Shown in pieces: positions 59,101-64,000 of a stretch of DNA of 64,000 nt. Positions within the stretch are counted from its first letter, which is position 1. Each line of letters starts with the position of its first letter. The stretch comes from Pomphorhynchus laevis. Taxonomy: Eukaryota; Acanthocephala; Palaeacanthocephala; Echinorhynchida; Pomphorhynchidae. The translations under genes and the position numbers were made by a program. The notes under the pieces are model-generated. The model was given only the letters and a program-made list of their open reading frames with translations. It did not search any database and was not told where the DNA came from. Where the stretch lies: NCBI GenBank assembly GCA_012934845.2, contig WNNJ02003593.1, positions 358,866 through 422,865 of the forward strand. Reading direction: 5' to 3'.

Positions 59101-60042
59101 CTGAGGGTACTTGGGCTATCTCGTGATTTGTCTTCTTTTTAAAAGGACGTCCCACAAATCAAAGATTAAGGTTTCTCAAGCTCCTCATCTCGCGATCACC
59201 GAACATTGTTCGCCTCGATTGGACTCTTCCGTGGGGGTGAAAGACCCCGAGTGGTTCAGTCGGAGAGCGGTGTGTTGGATTGGCTGGAAGGCTCATATTC
59301 CACCGGACCTGAGACCATAACATATATAAGACAAAAACGGAAAATTTACGATTGATTTAACTCTATAAATTTTGTTCATGTTTCCTTTCCTAAATTTTTG
59401 GTAGTTATATAGTTGTTTAAGAAAATCTTTATTATTATATATAAAATTAAATTTTTAATCATAATATTCATTCTGGAATATAAAGCGGCAATGTTTTTTT
59501 ATAATATAACAATGATCATGTTATTGCAAAATTTGGAATAACATACTTATATGAGATGCTATTAATTTTCTAATAAAAATTTTAAAGTACCTGCTTTCTA
59601 AATATTGGATGCATATCTAACATGTTTACATGTCGTCCTGTAATCCCGCAAAGTACGCACAAAACTCCTTTAGATAACGCCAACTCAATTTCATCAAACC
59701 AATTGTTATCTGATGATATATTTACGATAACAAAGTCAGTTTTATTATCGATCTTAATTAATTTGCTATAAATTAATAATGTTTAATGTCAAGCATTACC
59801 GTTCCCTTAATCCACTTTATGGCCAAATTAAGAGGATCTATAATCAGTGGCCATTCTTTAGTCTGAGTGGCGACAGATGCTGCATAAAACAGCGAATCAA
59901 CTTGAACCAGTTCACTGTTTGTTAAGCATTGATCAATGATACTCTGATGCAGTCCAGTTGCTCGCTTAAAGTCACACGGCTCATCCAACTGGAGAATCCT
60001 TGCATATTCAGCTAATAAAACATTTCGTTGTTTTTCGTATTG
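30806..60042 (-). CDS. Dynein heavy chain, divergent, C-terminal part (19 exons)
   Basis: Dynein heavy chains are ATP-driven minus-end microtubule motors. Exons on the minus strand: 60042-59800, 59752-59591, 53335-53184, 53130-52935, 49325-49151, 49101-48962, 47665-47451, 46041-45891, 45842-45687, 44467-44339, 41349-41185, 39903-39733, 36698-36618, 35522-35389, 34769-34622, 34577-34482, 34431-34327, 31195-30970 and 30915-30806 (TAA stop). Splice sites are GT-AG with consistent phase. Landmarks follow dynein order: EWPLIIDPLNLAIKWI, ITSYDNNNIIKLNPSQTI, NMNDEQL ... LEEDILKEFSSNQ, VLIENIHLANENVLSLFEQ, and a final NGAKWINRKL ... FWILRQTAICIAEEFDF. About 980 codons, close to the usual length for this span. 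Divergence is so strong that the class (cytoplasmic or axonemal) cannot be named. Upstream exons were not found; LINE copies lie there. An AATAAA lies on the minus strand just after the stop. Confidence 0.9.
33851..33892 (+). ncRNA. PLE2 hammerhead-like motif 1
   Basis: Order: ATGAAGA (core 1, C3 changed to A), spacer A, stem II GAC-ATTTT-GTC, GAA, minimal stem III AC/GT, then T as the residue before the cleavage point. Flanks TTATAC and GTTGTAAAG can form an imperfect stem I with one bulge. Hammerheads with this minimal stem III are known from PLE terminal repeats. Confidence 0.6.
34020..34062 (+). ncRNA. PLE2 hammerhead ribozyme, type I with minimal stem III
   Basis: Stem I pairs AATTTCCA (34020-34027) with TGGAAATT (34055-34062), eight perfect pairs. 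Core 1 is CTGAAGA (34028-34034). Stem II is GGGC-TGT-GCCC (34036-34046) after one unpaired A. Then come GAA, a two-base-pair stem III AG/CT, and A at the cleavage position. All core residues needed for catalysis are present except for the extra A before stem II. This matches the architecture described for PLE-encoded hammerheads, which are thought to work best as dimers or tandem copies. Confidence 0.8.
34121..34183. repeat. (TA)n microsatellite
   Basis: Uninterrupted AT dinucleotides for about 60 bp, directly after PLE2. Its translation as a Tyr-Ile repeat is not a gene. Confidence 0.95.
35871..36290 (+). mobile_element. LINE 3' fragment (RWLGH motif)
   Basis: GC-rich insertion in a dynein intron. 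The plus strand encodes DGLRLKSPIFHIKESQLRWL, then GHVLRMFRDHLPR, the C-terminal 'RWLGHVLRM---R-P' signature of many RTE/Jockey/L1-like reverse-transcriptase ORFs. A stop follows MVFQA. It is a 5'-truncated scrap opposite in sense to the host gene. Confidence 0.8.
36618..44467 (-). CDS. Dynein exons 10-13 (AAA6)
   Basis: Exon 44467-44339 holds RHVLIENIHLANENVLSLFE, the counterpart of 'WV-LQNCHLA-SWM--LE'. Exon 41349-41185 (QLLITCPKSFDLKSTIF) equals 'FRLWLTSYPS--FP-S-L'. Exon 39903-39733 (LMTICLLCSTMRFLNVFFDD, then IYDFTDNDF) equals '[28 protein letters not shown]'. The 81-nt exon 36698-36618 (LAISIYEIISNKMIVDFYE) fits the 'GE--YGGRVTDDWDRR' position, but it is the least conserved of all. Confidence 0.8.
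37105..37400 (+). pseudogene. DUF4817-like helix-turn-helix transposase remnant
   Basis: With frame breaks the plus strand encodes WKCENAVEAQRQFEGEF, then NEPPTRITTTQIVNKFIDDG, then TVQNIHK. This is the N-terminal helix-turn-helix region (usually 'F----PTR-TI-RI-DKFE-DGTV--VHKGRSGRPRT') seen in many arthropod genomes as part of Tc/mariner-like elements. It is degenerate and the catalytic domain is not seen. It lies in a dynein intron. Confidence 0.65.
38061..38107. repeat. (TA)n microsatellite
   Basis: About 47 bp of alternating TA in a dynein intron. Confidence 0.95.
39946..40165. repeat. Tandem duplication, unit about 125 bp
   Basis: Two adjacent copies share AGTAAAAGATT, TCAATGCTTGTCTGATTTAA or a near copy, and AAAATATGAGATATATAATG. 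They differ at a few sites. The first sits just beyond the acceptor of the dynein exon 39903-39733. Confidence 0.85.
41767..41960 (+). mobile_element. SINE-like hammerhead element, copy 1
   Basis: A unit of about 190 bp begins near GTTGTGTAGCTACA, continues through a hammerhead domain, then a region with CATTCC, AGCTTAAGCTTCCC and AAAGCATGCA, and ends in GTTAATTAAAAAAGTTGTAT. Copies 2 (49545-49745, minus) and 3 (50290-50404, minus, 5'-truncated) share this layout, which indicates a dispersed short element. There is no ORF. It lies antisense in a dynein intron. Confidence 0.75.
41782..41859 (+). ncRNA. Hammerhead ribozyme, copy 1
   Basis: Core 1 is CTGATGA (41788-41794) and core 2 GAA (41827-41829). 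Stem II closes with GAC/GTC and has an inner TAGT/ACTA stem. Stem III pairs ACGCC (41830-41834) with GGCAT (41848-41852), one C-A mismatch. The cleavage residue C is at 41853. Stem I pairs GCCACA with TGTAGT, one mismatch and one G-U. It is slightly more worn than copy 2. A competing hairpin (GCCCC-ATTG-GGGGC) overlaps stem III. Confidence 0.75.
42080..42530. repeat. Foldback element, arms about 150 bp
   Basis: The left arm (about 42080-42240) and right arm (about 42385-42530) are inverted relatives. Shared blocks include GTAAATGATTC, TTTCAGTTG, TTAATAAACGACA and AAGGCATGCAC. The loop carries ATGACATAATGTCATAATG. There is no ORF. It lies in a dynein intron and resembles a MITE or foldback transposon. 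Confidence 0.75.
42730..43270 (+). mobile_element. PLE1-family fragments, two partial copies in a row
   Basis: The plus strand carries two diverged copies of the PLE1 thumb region (start MNIKL, then a YRKDD-like block) at about 42784-42990 and 43109-43262. Between them (about 43020-43090) is RYIDNICAFNSNNFYF, which belongs upstream of that region in the reverse transcriptase and includes the YIDD-equivalent YIDN. So one fragment ends and a second, internally deleted copy begins. Frames are broken. Confidence 0.75.
43930..43995 (-). mobile_element. hAT-like terminal inverted repeat, solitary
   Basis: The minus strand reads AGGGTATCAAACACGCGGCC, then CGCGAGAGG and GGCCCGTG. This closely resembles the CAGGGGTGTCAAACTC-CGGCCCGCGGGCC ends of hAT elements. 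No partner end or transposase was seen. A short frame that crosses it (43927-44115) is therefore not host coding. Confidence 0.6.
44468..45686. other. Dynein intron, AT-rich
   Basis: Low-complexity TAATTA-rich tracts. A patch at 45380-45460 with GTTCCCGTAAACGGGCC is GC-richer and could be part of a mobile element; I cannot name it. Confidence 0.4.
45687..49325 (-). CDS. Dynein exons 5-9 (AAA5 to AAA6)
   Basis: Exon 49325-49151 continues directly from the previous exon (AIMDEIQAQFELTENNMDS equals 'A-EI--K---AE-TE--ID'). A 49-nt intron then gives 49101-48962 (HYYDLQALILSIGLDIFISK equals 'Y-CRGLFE-HKLLFS---LKIL'). Exon 47665-47451 (EDTLVFLDI ... SKIYALSDMLSKQ) and 46041-45891 (IEQNLNEIQRLTLIKELDPL) match the 'LN-FQRLLLIR-LRPDR' region. 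A 48-nt intron leads to 45842-45687 (AMCNIGEADLRKLILSYDSQ). Confidence 0.82.
48446..48618. repeat. Foldback element with a central hammerhead-like module
   Basis: The ends TATAGAATGGAACCAAGGAA and the inverse of TTGGTTTCATTCTATA frame about 170 bp. Next inward, GACAATTTATT is repeated inversely as AATAAATTGTC. The centre is a smaller palindrome with AATAGC-AGCA-GCTATT, which resembles the stem II module of other hammerhead-like repeats here, but core 1 and the GAAA box are lost. Confidence 0.75.
48656..48829. mobile_element. MITE with about 38-bp terminal inverted repeats
   Basis: The left end has CTTTACATGGCGAATCATCC and the right end has the inverse of GGGGATGACTCGCCATATAA. The ends agree at most positions. 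The 100-bp interior has no ORF. It sits within 40 bp of the preceding foldback, in a dynein intron. Confidence 0.75.
49545..49745 (-). mobile_element. SINE-like hammerhead element, copy 2
   Basis: Same layout as copy 1: GTTGTGTAGCTACA, hammerhead domain, CGCATTCC, TTAAGCTTCCC, AAAGCATGCA, then a GTCAATTAAAAAAGTTTTAT tail. The sense strand is the same as the dynein pre-mRNA, and it lies about 310 nt before the acceptor of exon 49325-49151. A 70-codon frame across it (49425-49637) is not a gene. Confidence 0.8.
49633..49710 (-). ncRNA. Hammerhead ribozyme, copy 2 (best preserved)
   Basis: On the minus strand: stem I GCCACA (49710-49705) pairs fully with TGTGGC (49638-49633). Core 1 is CTGATGA (49704-49698). 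Stem II has an inner TAGT/ACTA helix. Core 2 is GAA. Stem III ACGCC pairs fully with GGCGT, and the cleavage site is GTC. All catalytic-core residues are consensus. The weak point is the base of stem II (GAC against TTC). An alternative hairpin GCCTC-ATTG-GAGGC overlaps stem III. Compared with copy 1 this hairpin shows a compensated change (C-G to T-A). Confidence 0.85.
49786..50268. repeat. Degenerate minisatellite (TTATCGATAA motif)
   Basis: A run of diverged short units built from AACAATCACATTATCG, ATTATTTTATCGATAA and ACGTTATCGATAAAC-like words. It is strongly self-complementary because of the many TTATCGATAA palindromes. It lies directly between hammerhead copies 2 and 3 in a dynein intron. 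Confidence 0.75.
50290..50404 (-). mobile_element. SINE-like hammerhead element, copy 3 (5'-truncated)
   Basis: The minus strand begins inside the ribozyme at GAAACGCCCCATTGGGGC and continues with TATGTGG, AAGCTTCCAGACG and AAAAAAGCATTGTAGG. The 5' half of the hammerhead is missing, as expected for 5' truncation during retroposition. Confidence 0.65.
50483..50613. mobile_element. MITE-like foldback with hammerhead-like module
   Basis: The ends AACTAGTTTATTTTTATATT and the inverse of AATATAAAAATAAACTAGT frame about 130 bp. Next to the left end, the minus strand reads CTGACTATGATAGC, AGCAGATAGA, then GAAATATA. This is a worn member of the CTGATGA/GAAATATA hammerhead-like family. Confidence 0.7.
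51254..51680 (+). mobile_element. PLE 3' fragment: GIY-YIG endonuclease tail
   Basis: The plus strand encodes TYFVGHTKRTLHLRIK, stop, HRNALRKGDIPSAILNHS, then FNKIHHIQFDD. This matches the 'YVGQTKR-L--RIKEH----RKG--SAVA-H----H-I-F' part of PLE GIY-YIG domains. The 3' untranslated part holds a degenerate hammerhead (51594-51627). It comes from a different PLE subfamily than PLE1, since PLE1 shows no such domain. It sits in a dynein intron, in antisense. Confidence 0.75.
51594..51627 (+). ncRNA. PLE hammerhead-like motif, degenerate
   Basis: CTTGAAAAGGG, a loop, then ACC-GAAACGTT. The GAAACGTT block is identical to the PLE2 motif at 33876-33883. Core 1 is damaged. It is a recognisable relic of a PLE terminal ribozyme. 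Confidence 0.5.
52135..52380 (+). other. Unassigned open frame in a dynein intron
   Basis: 81 codons, opposite to the host gene, preceded by an acceptor-like CTAGAATTTTAG and with unusually even amino-acid composition (SDSPDVSEFKYFEFYLFEM). I recognise no family. It could be a remnant of an inserted gene or chance. Confidence 0.25.
52935..60042 (-). CDS. Dynein exons 1-4 of those found (AAA5 region)
   Basis: Exon 60042-59800 encodes the approach to AAA5 (EYARILQLDEPCDFKRATG) and the strongly diagnostic KEWPLIIDPLNLAIKWIKG, which matches RWPLMIDPQGQANKWI of known heavy chains. A 47-nt intron follows, then NISSDNNWFDEIELALSKG. Exons 53335-53184 and 53130-52935 carry the region equal to 'L-LGDT-I--N--FRLYLTTKLPNP' and the helix 'LEDQIL--LSSSEGN'. 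The 6.25-kb intron between exons 2 and 3 contains a LINE, a LINE fragment and several repeats. The start of the first exon is uncertain because the sequence just upstream is also open apart from one stop. Confidence 0.85.
53564..53832. mobile_element. Foldback element carrying two inverted hammerhead motifs
   Basis: The ends ATTATTGGAGCTGGATC and GATCCAGCTCCAATAAT are exact inverses. Pairing continues inward through TTTTTGATATTTCG and its inverse to about 60 bp. Each arm contains a hammerhead-like module (53613-53660 minus and 53760-53792 plus). The sequence after the right end (TTCTTTATCAATAATGGATC) equals the spacer before the PLE-terminal repeats at 1-3 kb, so this foldback is linked to that family. 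Confidence 0.8.
53760..53792 (+). ncRNA. Hammerhead-like motif with consensus core
   Basis: CTGAAGA (core 1, intact), T, stem II GCCAACT-AGA-AGTTGCC with one mismatch, GAA, minimal stem III AT/AT, and C at the cleavage position (GAAATATC). It has the best-preserved core of the foldback-associated group. Stem I is poor in the immediate flanks, so activity is doubtful without a partner copy. Confidence 0.55.
54296..54545 (+). mobile_element. GC-rich repeat, probably a LINE or SINE 3' end
   Basis: The block CACCATGGCCGGTCCCTAGC through GCGGAACAAACGCTGAGG is far richer in GC than its flanks and ends in a GAAGAAGAAT-type run, like the simple tails of RTE/L1-like elements. No protein motif was recognised. 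Confidence 0.45.
54650..54775 (-). repeat. Hammerhead-bearing repeat, 5' of the LINE
   Basis: Shares AACTGATGCCGATC and AAATTTGAAATT with 58050-58160. The minus strand at 54730-54762 reads CTGATGA, TGTTACCAGCAGCTAGA, GAAG, a worn hammerhead module. The sense strand is that of the dynein pre-mRNA. Confidence 0.65.
54815..55360 (+). pseudogene. LINE copy 1 ORF1, C-terminal part
   Basis: The frame starts inside the protein. Two Cys-rich knuckles (CGVC, and CANCRGENPAWSKKC) are followed by a coiled-coil-like helix (EILKLIEMQHQASMIQLEKL) and a basic tail (KKPPKSKKRNG). In LINEs this protein binds the element RNA. The stop at 55360 lies 34 nt before the ORF2 start. Confidence 0.75.
56870..57853 (+). 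pseudogene. LINE copy 1 reverse transcriptase, YADN
   Basis: 327 codons. Motifs: FHGFVKERSVHSAI, motif A VFLDFSAAFDRI, motif B TGVPQGSLISPIFYL, motif C VVYADNTTALF, then a C-terminal Arg/Trp-rich domain ending CGRGAQIPLDLRP and a stop. The second catalytic Asp of YADD is Asn (copy 3 has YADD), so the enzyme should be inactive. The true frame runs upstream of the first Met. Confidence 0.88.
58050..58160 (-). repeat. Hammerhead-bearing repeat, 3' of the LINE
   Basis: Contains AACTGATGCCGATC, then AATTTGAAATTTTATAGCAA, then GTATCTAGCTGCTGC. It is a direct copy of the repeat at 54650-54775. The hammerhead module is worn beyond a functional core. Confidence 0.6.
58785..58890 (-). repeat. Hammerhead-bearing repeat, third copy
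   Basis: Shares TTTGAAATTTTATAGCAA and the stem II words with the two repeats beside LINE copy 1. The minus strand at 58860-58826 reads CTGATGA, a GC-rich stem II region, AGCAGCTAGC, then GAAATATA. Both conserved boxes are consensus, but the 5' side of stem II pairs poorly. Confidence 0.6.
59040..59400 (+). mobile_element. Jockey/I-group-like LINE, copy 2 (3' end only)
   Basis: Encodes the same C-terminus as copy 1: HLSLNGKSQVRL, a frame break, then DPEWFSRRAVCW and HIPPDLRP with a stop, followed by the same type of 3' untranslated sequence (TTGTTCATGTTTCCTTTCC). It is a typical 5'-truncated insertion. Confidence 0.85.
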
Positions 60043-60615
60043 CTAAAGAGGTAAGGTGAGATAGAAATTACATAACGCTGCAGTTATAGGTGTTTGTATG
60101 AATATACATTTTAACAATTGCTTTGTGATTAAGGCGCGATGTTCACGCCATGTTATTTTCGTTACACGGGAAAGTTTTATTTAGAAAAATTCGAAACTAC
60201 TAATTAAAAACATTGCCTTTTTATAGAGTAAGTAATTTGTTTTAGCAATCATGATTGACGACGTGTCATTTAAACTTGATTCGAACAACTTCAGATTATG
60301 AAAGTATATCCATGAATAAGTTGTAGTGATATCACTTGGGTGAATTATAGAATAATTTAAAACAACAACTTTAAAAGCAGAATATGCTTTTACAAAAAAA
60401 ACAATACTTTTAATTGCAATAACTTTTATTAGATAAAAATAACTTTTCATTGCCAAATGTTAACGAAAAGATTGTATTTTTATAAACCCAGATATCACAC
60501 TAACGTATTATTGTTTCGATTTCACACTAAAAGGGAAAAATATTAAATATTAAAAGGGCAAACGCTAGCTTTATTGTTTAATCACATTTTATTTATAAAA
60601 ATTATGCATTTTGTT
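60043..60615. other. Upstream of the last dynein exon found
   Basis: More dynein exons are expected upstream. A minus-strand stretch at about 60060-60150 reads open (TWREHRALITKQLLKC), but no donor in the right phase joins it to the exon at 60042. The 91-codon minus frame at 60181-60456 is hydrophobic and unassigned. Confidence 0.4.
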
Positions 60616-60735
60616 GGAATTATTATAAACTCAAGGAATTTTTTTATTTTGCTAACAAGCTTTCGATTTAGATTCTTTTCAAGTATGCGACCGAAAGCAA
60701 AATAAAAAAATTTCCTCGAGTCTATAATAATTCTA
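60616..60735. repeat. Foldback element beside LINE copy 3
   Basis: The arms AATTATTATAAACTCAAGGA and the inverse of TCCTCGAGTCTATAATAATT continue through AATTTTTTTATTTTGC. The loop region holds CGAAAGC in both orientations (GAAAGCTT and GAAAGCAAAA), similar to the GAAAGCT end of the PLE2 hammerhead, but core 1 is not convincing. Confidence 0.7.
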
Positions 60736-60765
60736 GCAATATGCATAATAATCCACTAGACTCAA

Positions 60766-62005
60766 ATGAAATCGTCAGCAAAAATGAACAATGTACAAGT
60801 AATGTCGGAGCTATCAAACGATAACAGCAAAAATCATTCAAAAATCAACGATAATCCTACAAAAAAAGACAAATTAAAGGTAAATCTAACTACAGATCCA
60901 AATAACAAGGTTAGTAATTTTTCTATGGTATCAGGTGATGGGGAGGTGCTTCCCCCATTCCTAAATTAAAGAATTTGCTAATAATTAAAGTTAAGAAACC
61001 GACTGAAAAACACGATATCTACAACAAATTTTTGAGATCCTTCACCAAACAGTTTCAGAACAGGGTTCTATTTAACTCTGTTAGGTTACACCCTGCGGAG
61101 GTGAAGATATCTTTTGTCTCGAATGACCTTGCCGCAAACTACATGGAGTACTTCTCCGCCAATTTAGCTGAATATGGTGAAATTTCATCCAAGCCTATCC
61201 TAGCATCGCTAAAAGTTTCAAATCTTCCCTGCTCAATGGAAGAAGAAGATATACGTTCTTTTATGGCAAAATTCAAAGTCACCAATCTGAGGTCAATCCG
61301 GGGTAAGGACGGGAACCCTATCCCGGTTGGCTTTTGCAATGCTCCCGTAAATATTGCTGAATCCCTGTCAAATTCTACGTCGAATCCCTTTATGGGTTTT
61401 AATATTAAATTCACGATCACAGAGAGGGATGATCTGACCTATCCCCACTGCAGCCGGTGTCACAAATGGGGACACTGGGCCTCCAGCTGCAGTGGGACCC
61501 TTTCGTGTGGGGTCTGTAGCTCCACCAGCTGTCCTTCTCTTACAACTACCGATCGCTGCGAGGCCCTCTTTCCTGCTCGAATTGCGGTGGGTGCCATCCT
61601 GCTTGGAGCAGGAAATGCTCTCTATTCAAAGAATATAGACAATTATTCTTGTTGAAACCGCCCAATCCGGCCAAGTCCTTCGCGGTCGCTGCAGCTCCAC
61701 GTATGGATGACGCTGACATTCTACGGATTATCGACTTAAAGACTTCGAATGCTCTTCGGCAGATGGAGGAGTTAGTACGCTCTATCCTAACCGTTATCGG
61801 GACTAATCCTGTGCTTCCTGTTTCCTCGGTTCCGGAGTCGAAAAAGAGAGGGGCTTCAGCACATGCCGTTCCACCGCTCAAGATTGGGAAGCTAATCCAA
61901 CAGAAGACTAATAGGGGAAATGAAGATACTGCCCAGGGGCAAGTACCTTCCTTGGAGGGGGCTAGTGGTGGGAAGGGCAACCTTCCTGCACCTAGCTTTG
62001 TCTAG
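60766..62005 (+). pseudogene. LINE copy 3 ORF1 (RNA-binding, three zinc knuckles)
   Basis: The N-terminal part (60766-60969) is polar. An RRM-like middle region follows (60975-61655; ILASLKVSNLPCSMEEEDIR, then FMAKFKVTNLRSI). Knuckles are CSRCHKWGHWASSC and CGVCSSTSC, and in the next frame CSNCGGCHPAWSRKC. The last frame (61649-62005) ends in a stop 33 nt before the ORF2 start. The frame changes make it non-functional as read. Confidence 0.8.
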
Positions 62006-62038
62006 GTAGGCAATCCCCCATCCAACTAATCCATCACA

Positions 62039-62647
62039 ATGCAGAGTACTCGTGAGCCTTTTTCACTGAATATCCTTCAGTGGAACTCGGGAGGTGCTTC
62101 CGCCCTTAGACTTCTATCTGGTAGAGATGCAGATGTTATAGTCCTTCAGGAGACGCGGTCTATCCGTCTCCCCCAGGACATTACTCGATTTATCCCAAAG
62201 CATATTTGTTCCCACTATACTCCGTACATAACCCCATCTCACTCCTCTTCATCTCAAGAACTCTGGACCTTAGTTAAGTGCTCCTTAAGGTCTTCCCTTC
62301 TATTAAACTACTCATGTCCAGCCCTTTCTTGTTTAGTAGTTTCACTCAATAAGAACGGTAAACGCATAAGTCTAGCCAATGTCTACATCCGTCCAGGGGA
62401 AATTCACAAGAACTGTGACCTTCTGGATAGTATTATTGACAGCGGTTATGACATGTTACTTGGAGATTTCAACGACAGAACTGGTCGTTGGATCAATGCA
62501 GCACTTCGCAGAGCTAGGAACGGTTATCTTATTCACAAACCCCCGTCACCTACCTTTCATTGCACATCAACAAATTCTATCCTCGACATTTTATTGCTAC
62601 ACTCGAGGTGGTTGTTAAAATCCTTCTGCACGGAGGTTTCACTTTGA
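62039..62647 (+). pseudogene. LINE copy 3 ORF2, APE endonuclease domain
   Basis: MQSTREPFSLNILQWNSGG opens the exonuclease/endonuclease/phosphatase fold. VIVLQETRS holds the catalytic Glu, and YDMLLGDFNDRTGRW the GDFN box. The frame ends at 62647, where an 80-bp stretch present in copy 1 is missing. This enzyme nicks target DNA to prime reverse transcription. Confidence 0.85.
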
Positions 62648-63319
62648 TCCGATCAGAGTGGCCCTCTTTCAAGCGGCTATCCAACTCTTTCCCTTAATAG
62701 GAAATGAGAGTTTGACCAAATTTAATACCTACCTCTTTTCGCAAGCTACCGCGATTCTATCGACTACCTATAAAGGTCGTATATACAATCCCACTCCGAC
62801 AAAACTCAAGGTCCTAGCAAAATTACTGAACCTCCCTAATCTCTCTGCTTCCGCCAAACAGGCTCTCTCGAATGAATACTGGAGCTCTAGATACAGGTTC
62901 CAGCTGAGTAGGGATAGGACGAGTATAGCTCGCCTTAATCCTTCTCAGTCTTCCTTTTGGAAGATTTTCAAGAAGGAGAAGTTTGTTTGCTGGAAGGATA
63001 GAGCATTGCGTTGGATAGAGAATGTAGGCCTTGATAAAGTTTTAGAGGAATCACTGGCCCTACACAACTATGGAGCCACTCTATCACCTCAACCAATCCC
63101 GCCTTGGTGTAACTTCAGGAGTAGGGATCTATCTGTTACGGATATCCTTAACTCCTGGGGTCCACTCCCGGGCATCTCCAAATCCGTCGTTCCACTTTCC
63201 TCTCGGGTCTGTCAGCTTTTGACAGCTGATCAGAGAAGAGAGGTGGCCGTCACAATGCTTTTAGCCTCCCCATCCGATGTAGCAGGCATCAATATTAGTA
63301 AGCGTGTTTTTATTCCTAA

Positions 63320-64000
63320 GAAAAAATCCTGCTCATGCCCTAAAGATCTGCGACCCATTTCGATTCAAAATGCCCTCGTGTCGATTTACGAAAAAGCGCT
63401 TGCGCGTAAAATCCGCGACCATTTAAGTAGGCGTAATTTGATCCCTCCAGGTTTTCATGGGTTCGTCAAAGGTCGCTCGGTCCATTCAGCAGTTGGTGAG
63501 GTGGAGCAGTTTTGTCGGGATAATAGCCATCGTCTAGTTGTGGCTGTTTTCCTTGACTTTTCTGCTGCATTTGACCGCATCTCCATTCCTTTTGTGATCT
63601 CTTCTCTCAGGTCCCTCGGGTTGCCTGCGAGAATTGTGAACAGAGTGGAGATCCTGTTGTTTACCAAGCGATTTTACTATGAAGACGACCCTGATGCGCG
63701 TCAGTTCTACCCTATTACGGGTGTACCTCAAGGATCCCCACTTTCTCCTATCTTATATCTTGCTGCCTCTATTAAACTATTCAAAATATTTAAACGCGAA
63801 CAACGTCTTGTGGTGTACGCTGATGACACCACAGCACTGTTCACTGGACACAGGTGTAAAGACGTAGTCTCTGACATCAGCCGTTTCTTTTTAAGATTAA
63901 AAGATCAGTTACCCATATCCAATCTTATTTTAAACTCAGCTAAATCGCAGGTGGTCGTCTTTCATGGCACACCTGCTACAAAGCAAAAACTTAAGAGATT
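63320..64000 (+). pseudogene. LINE copy 3 reverse transcriptase (cut by the window end)
   Basis: Readable motifs: CPKDLRPISIQNALVSIYEK, GFHGFVKGRSVHSAV, VFLDFSAAFDRIS, TGVPQGSPLSPILYL, VVYADDTTALFTG. The catalytic YADD is intact, unlike copy 1. The domain continues past 64000. Confidence 0.88.

Larger units (their letters stand above)
60740..64000 (+). mobile_element. Jockey/I-group-like LINE, copy 3 (runs off the window)
   Basis: Same family as copies 1 and 2 and longer at the 5' side. ORF1 (from about 60766) has two frame changes, near 60960 and 61570. ORF2 starts at 62039. The endonuclease-to-RT join lost about 80 bp that copy 1 retains, leaving a frame break near 62640. The RT motifs are intact as far as the window goes, with VVYADDTTALF at about 63810-63845. 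Direct comparison with copy 1 shows that each copy decayed differently. Confidence 0.92.

Noticed and set aside
60060-60150. Possible further dynein exon (TWREHRALITKQLLKC) upstream of the exon at 60042
   Set aside because: No donor in the correct phase, and an in-frame TAG at the junction. The similarity to dynein is too weak to call.

Overview
The window comes from a small-intron, very AT-rich animal genome, probably an arthropod or another invertebrate. The reasons are split genes with canonical GT-AG introns, many only 47-60 nt long, and a repeat load made of non-LTR retrotransposons, Penelope-like elements (PLEs), foldback/MITE-like elements, a hAT end and a degenerate DUF4817-like helix-turn-helix of the arthropod DNA-transposon type. 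The species cannot be fixed from the sequence. No bacterial operon, CRISPR array, tRNA or rRNA was seen.

Two host genes, both on the minus strand, are supported exon by exon. (1) An Enhancer-of-Polycomb-like gene (4769-13818, eight exons, 588 codons before the stop, N-terminus outside the exons found). (2) A highly divergent dynein heavy chain (30806-60042, 19 exons found, about 980 codons), covering the last part of the motor from AAA5 to the C-terminal domain; its upstream part lies beyond the last exon seen. Splice phases agree across every junction listed. Both genes mix tiny introns with long introns filled by mobile elements.

Layout: 1-4.7 kb holds terminal repeats of a PLE family, an 81-bp tandem array and a CR1-type LINE tail. 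4.8-13.8 kb is the EPC-like gene, whose 5.8-kb intron carries a nested palindromic repeat cluster with hammerhead motifs. 13.8-27.8 kb is mostly gene-poor, with a CR1-like LINE, a LINE reverse-transcriptase scrap, a 2-kb element with long terminal inverted repeats and one unassigned ORF. 27.8-30.0 kb is a PLE with an inverted 5' part. 30.8-60.0 kb is the dynein gene; its introns contain a second PLE with two hammerhead motifs, three copies of a SINE-like hammerhead element, several foldbacks, a minisatellite and a decayed LINE. 60.7-64 kb is a second, longer copy of that LINE, running off the window.

The most unusual theme is the density of hammerhead-ribozyme motifs in three settings: SINE-like units with a long stem III, PLE 3' ends with a two-base-pair stem III, and palindromic or MITE-like repeats with the same minimal architecture. 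Several lie in the sense strand of host introns. All of these calls come from reading the sequence by eye and have not been tested by computed folding or database search.
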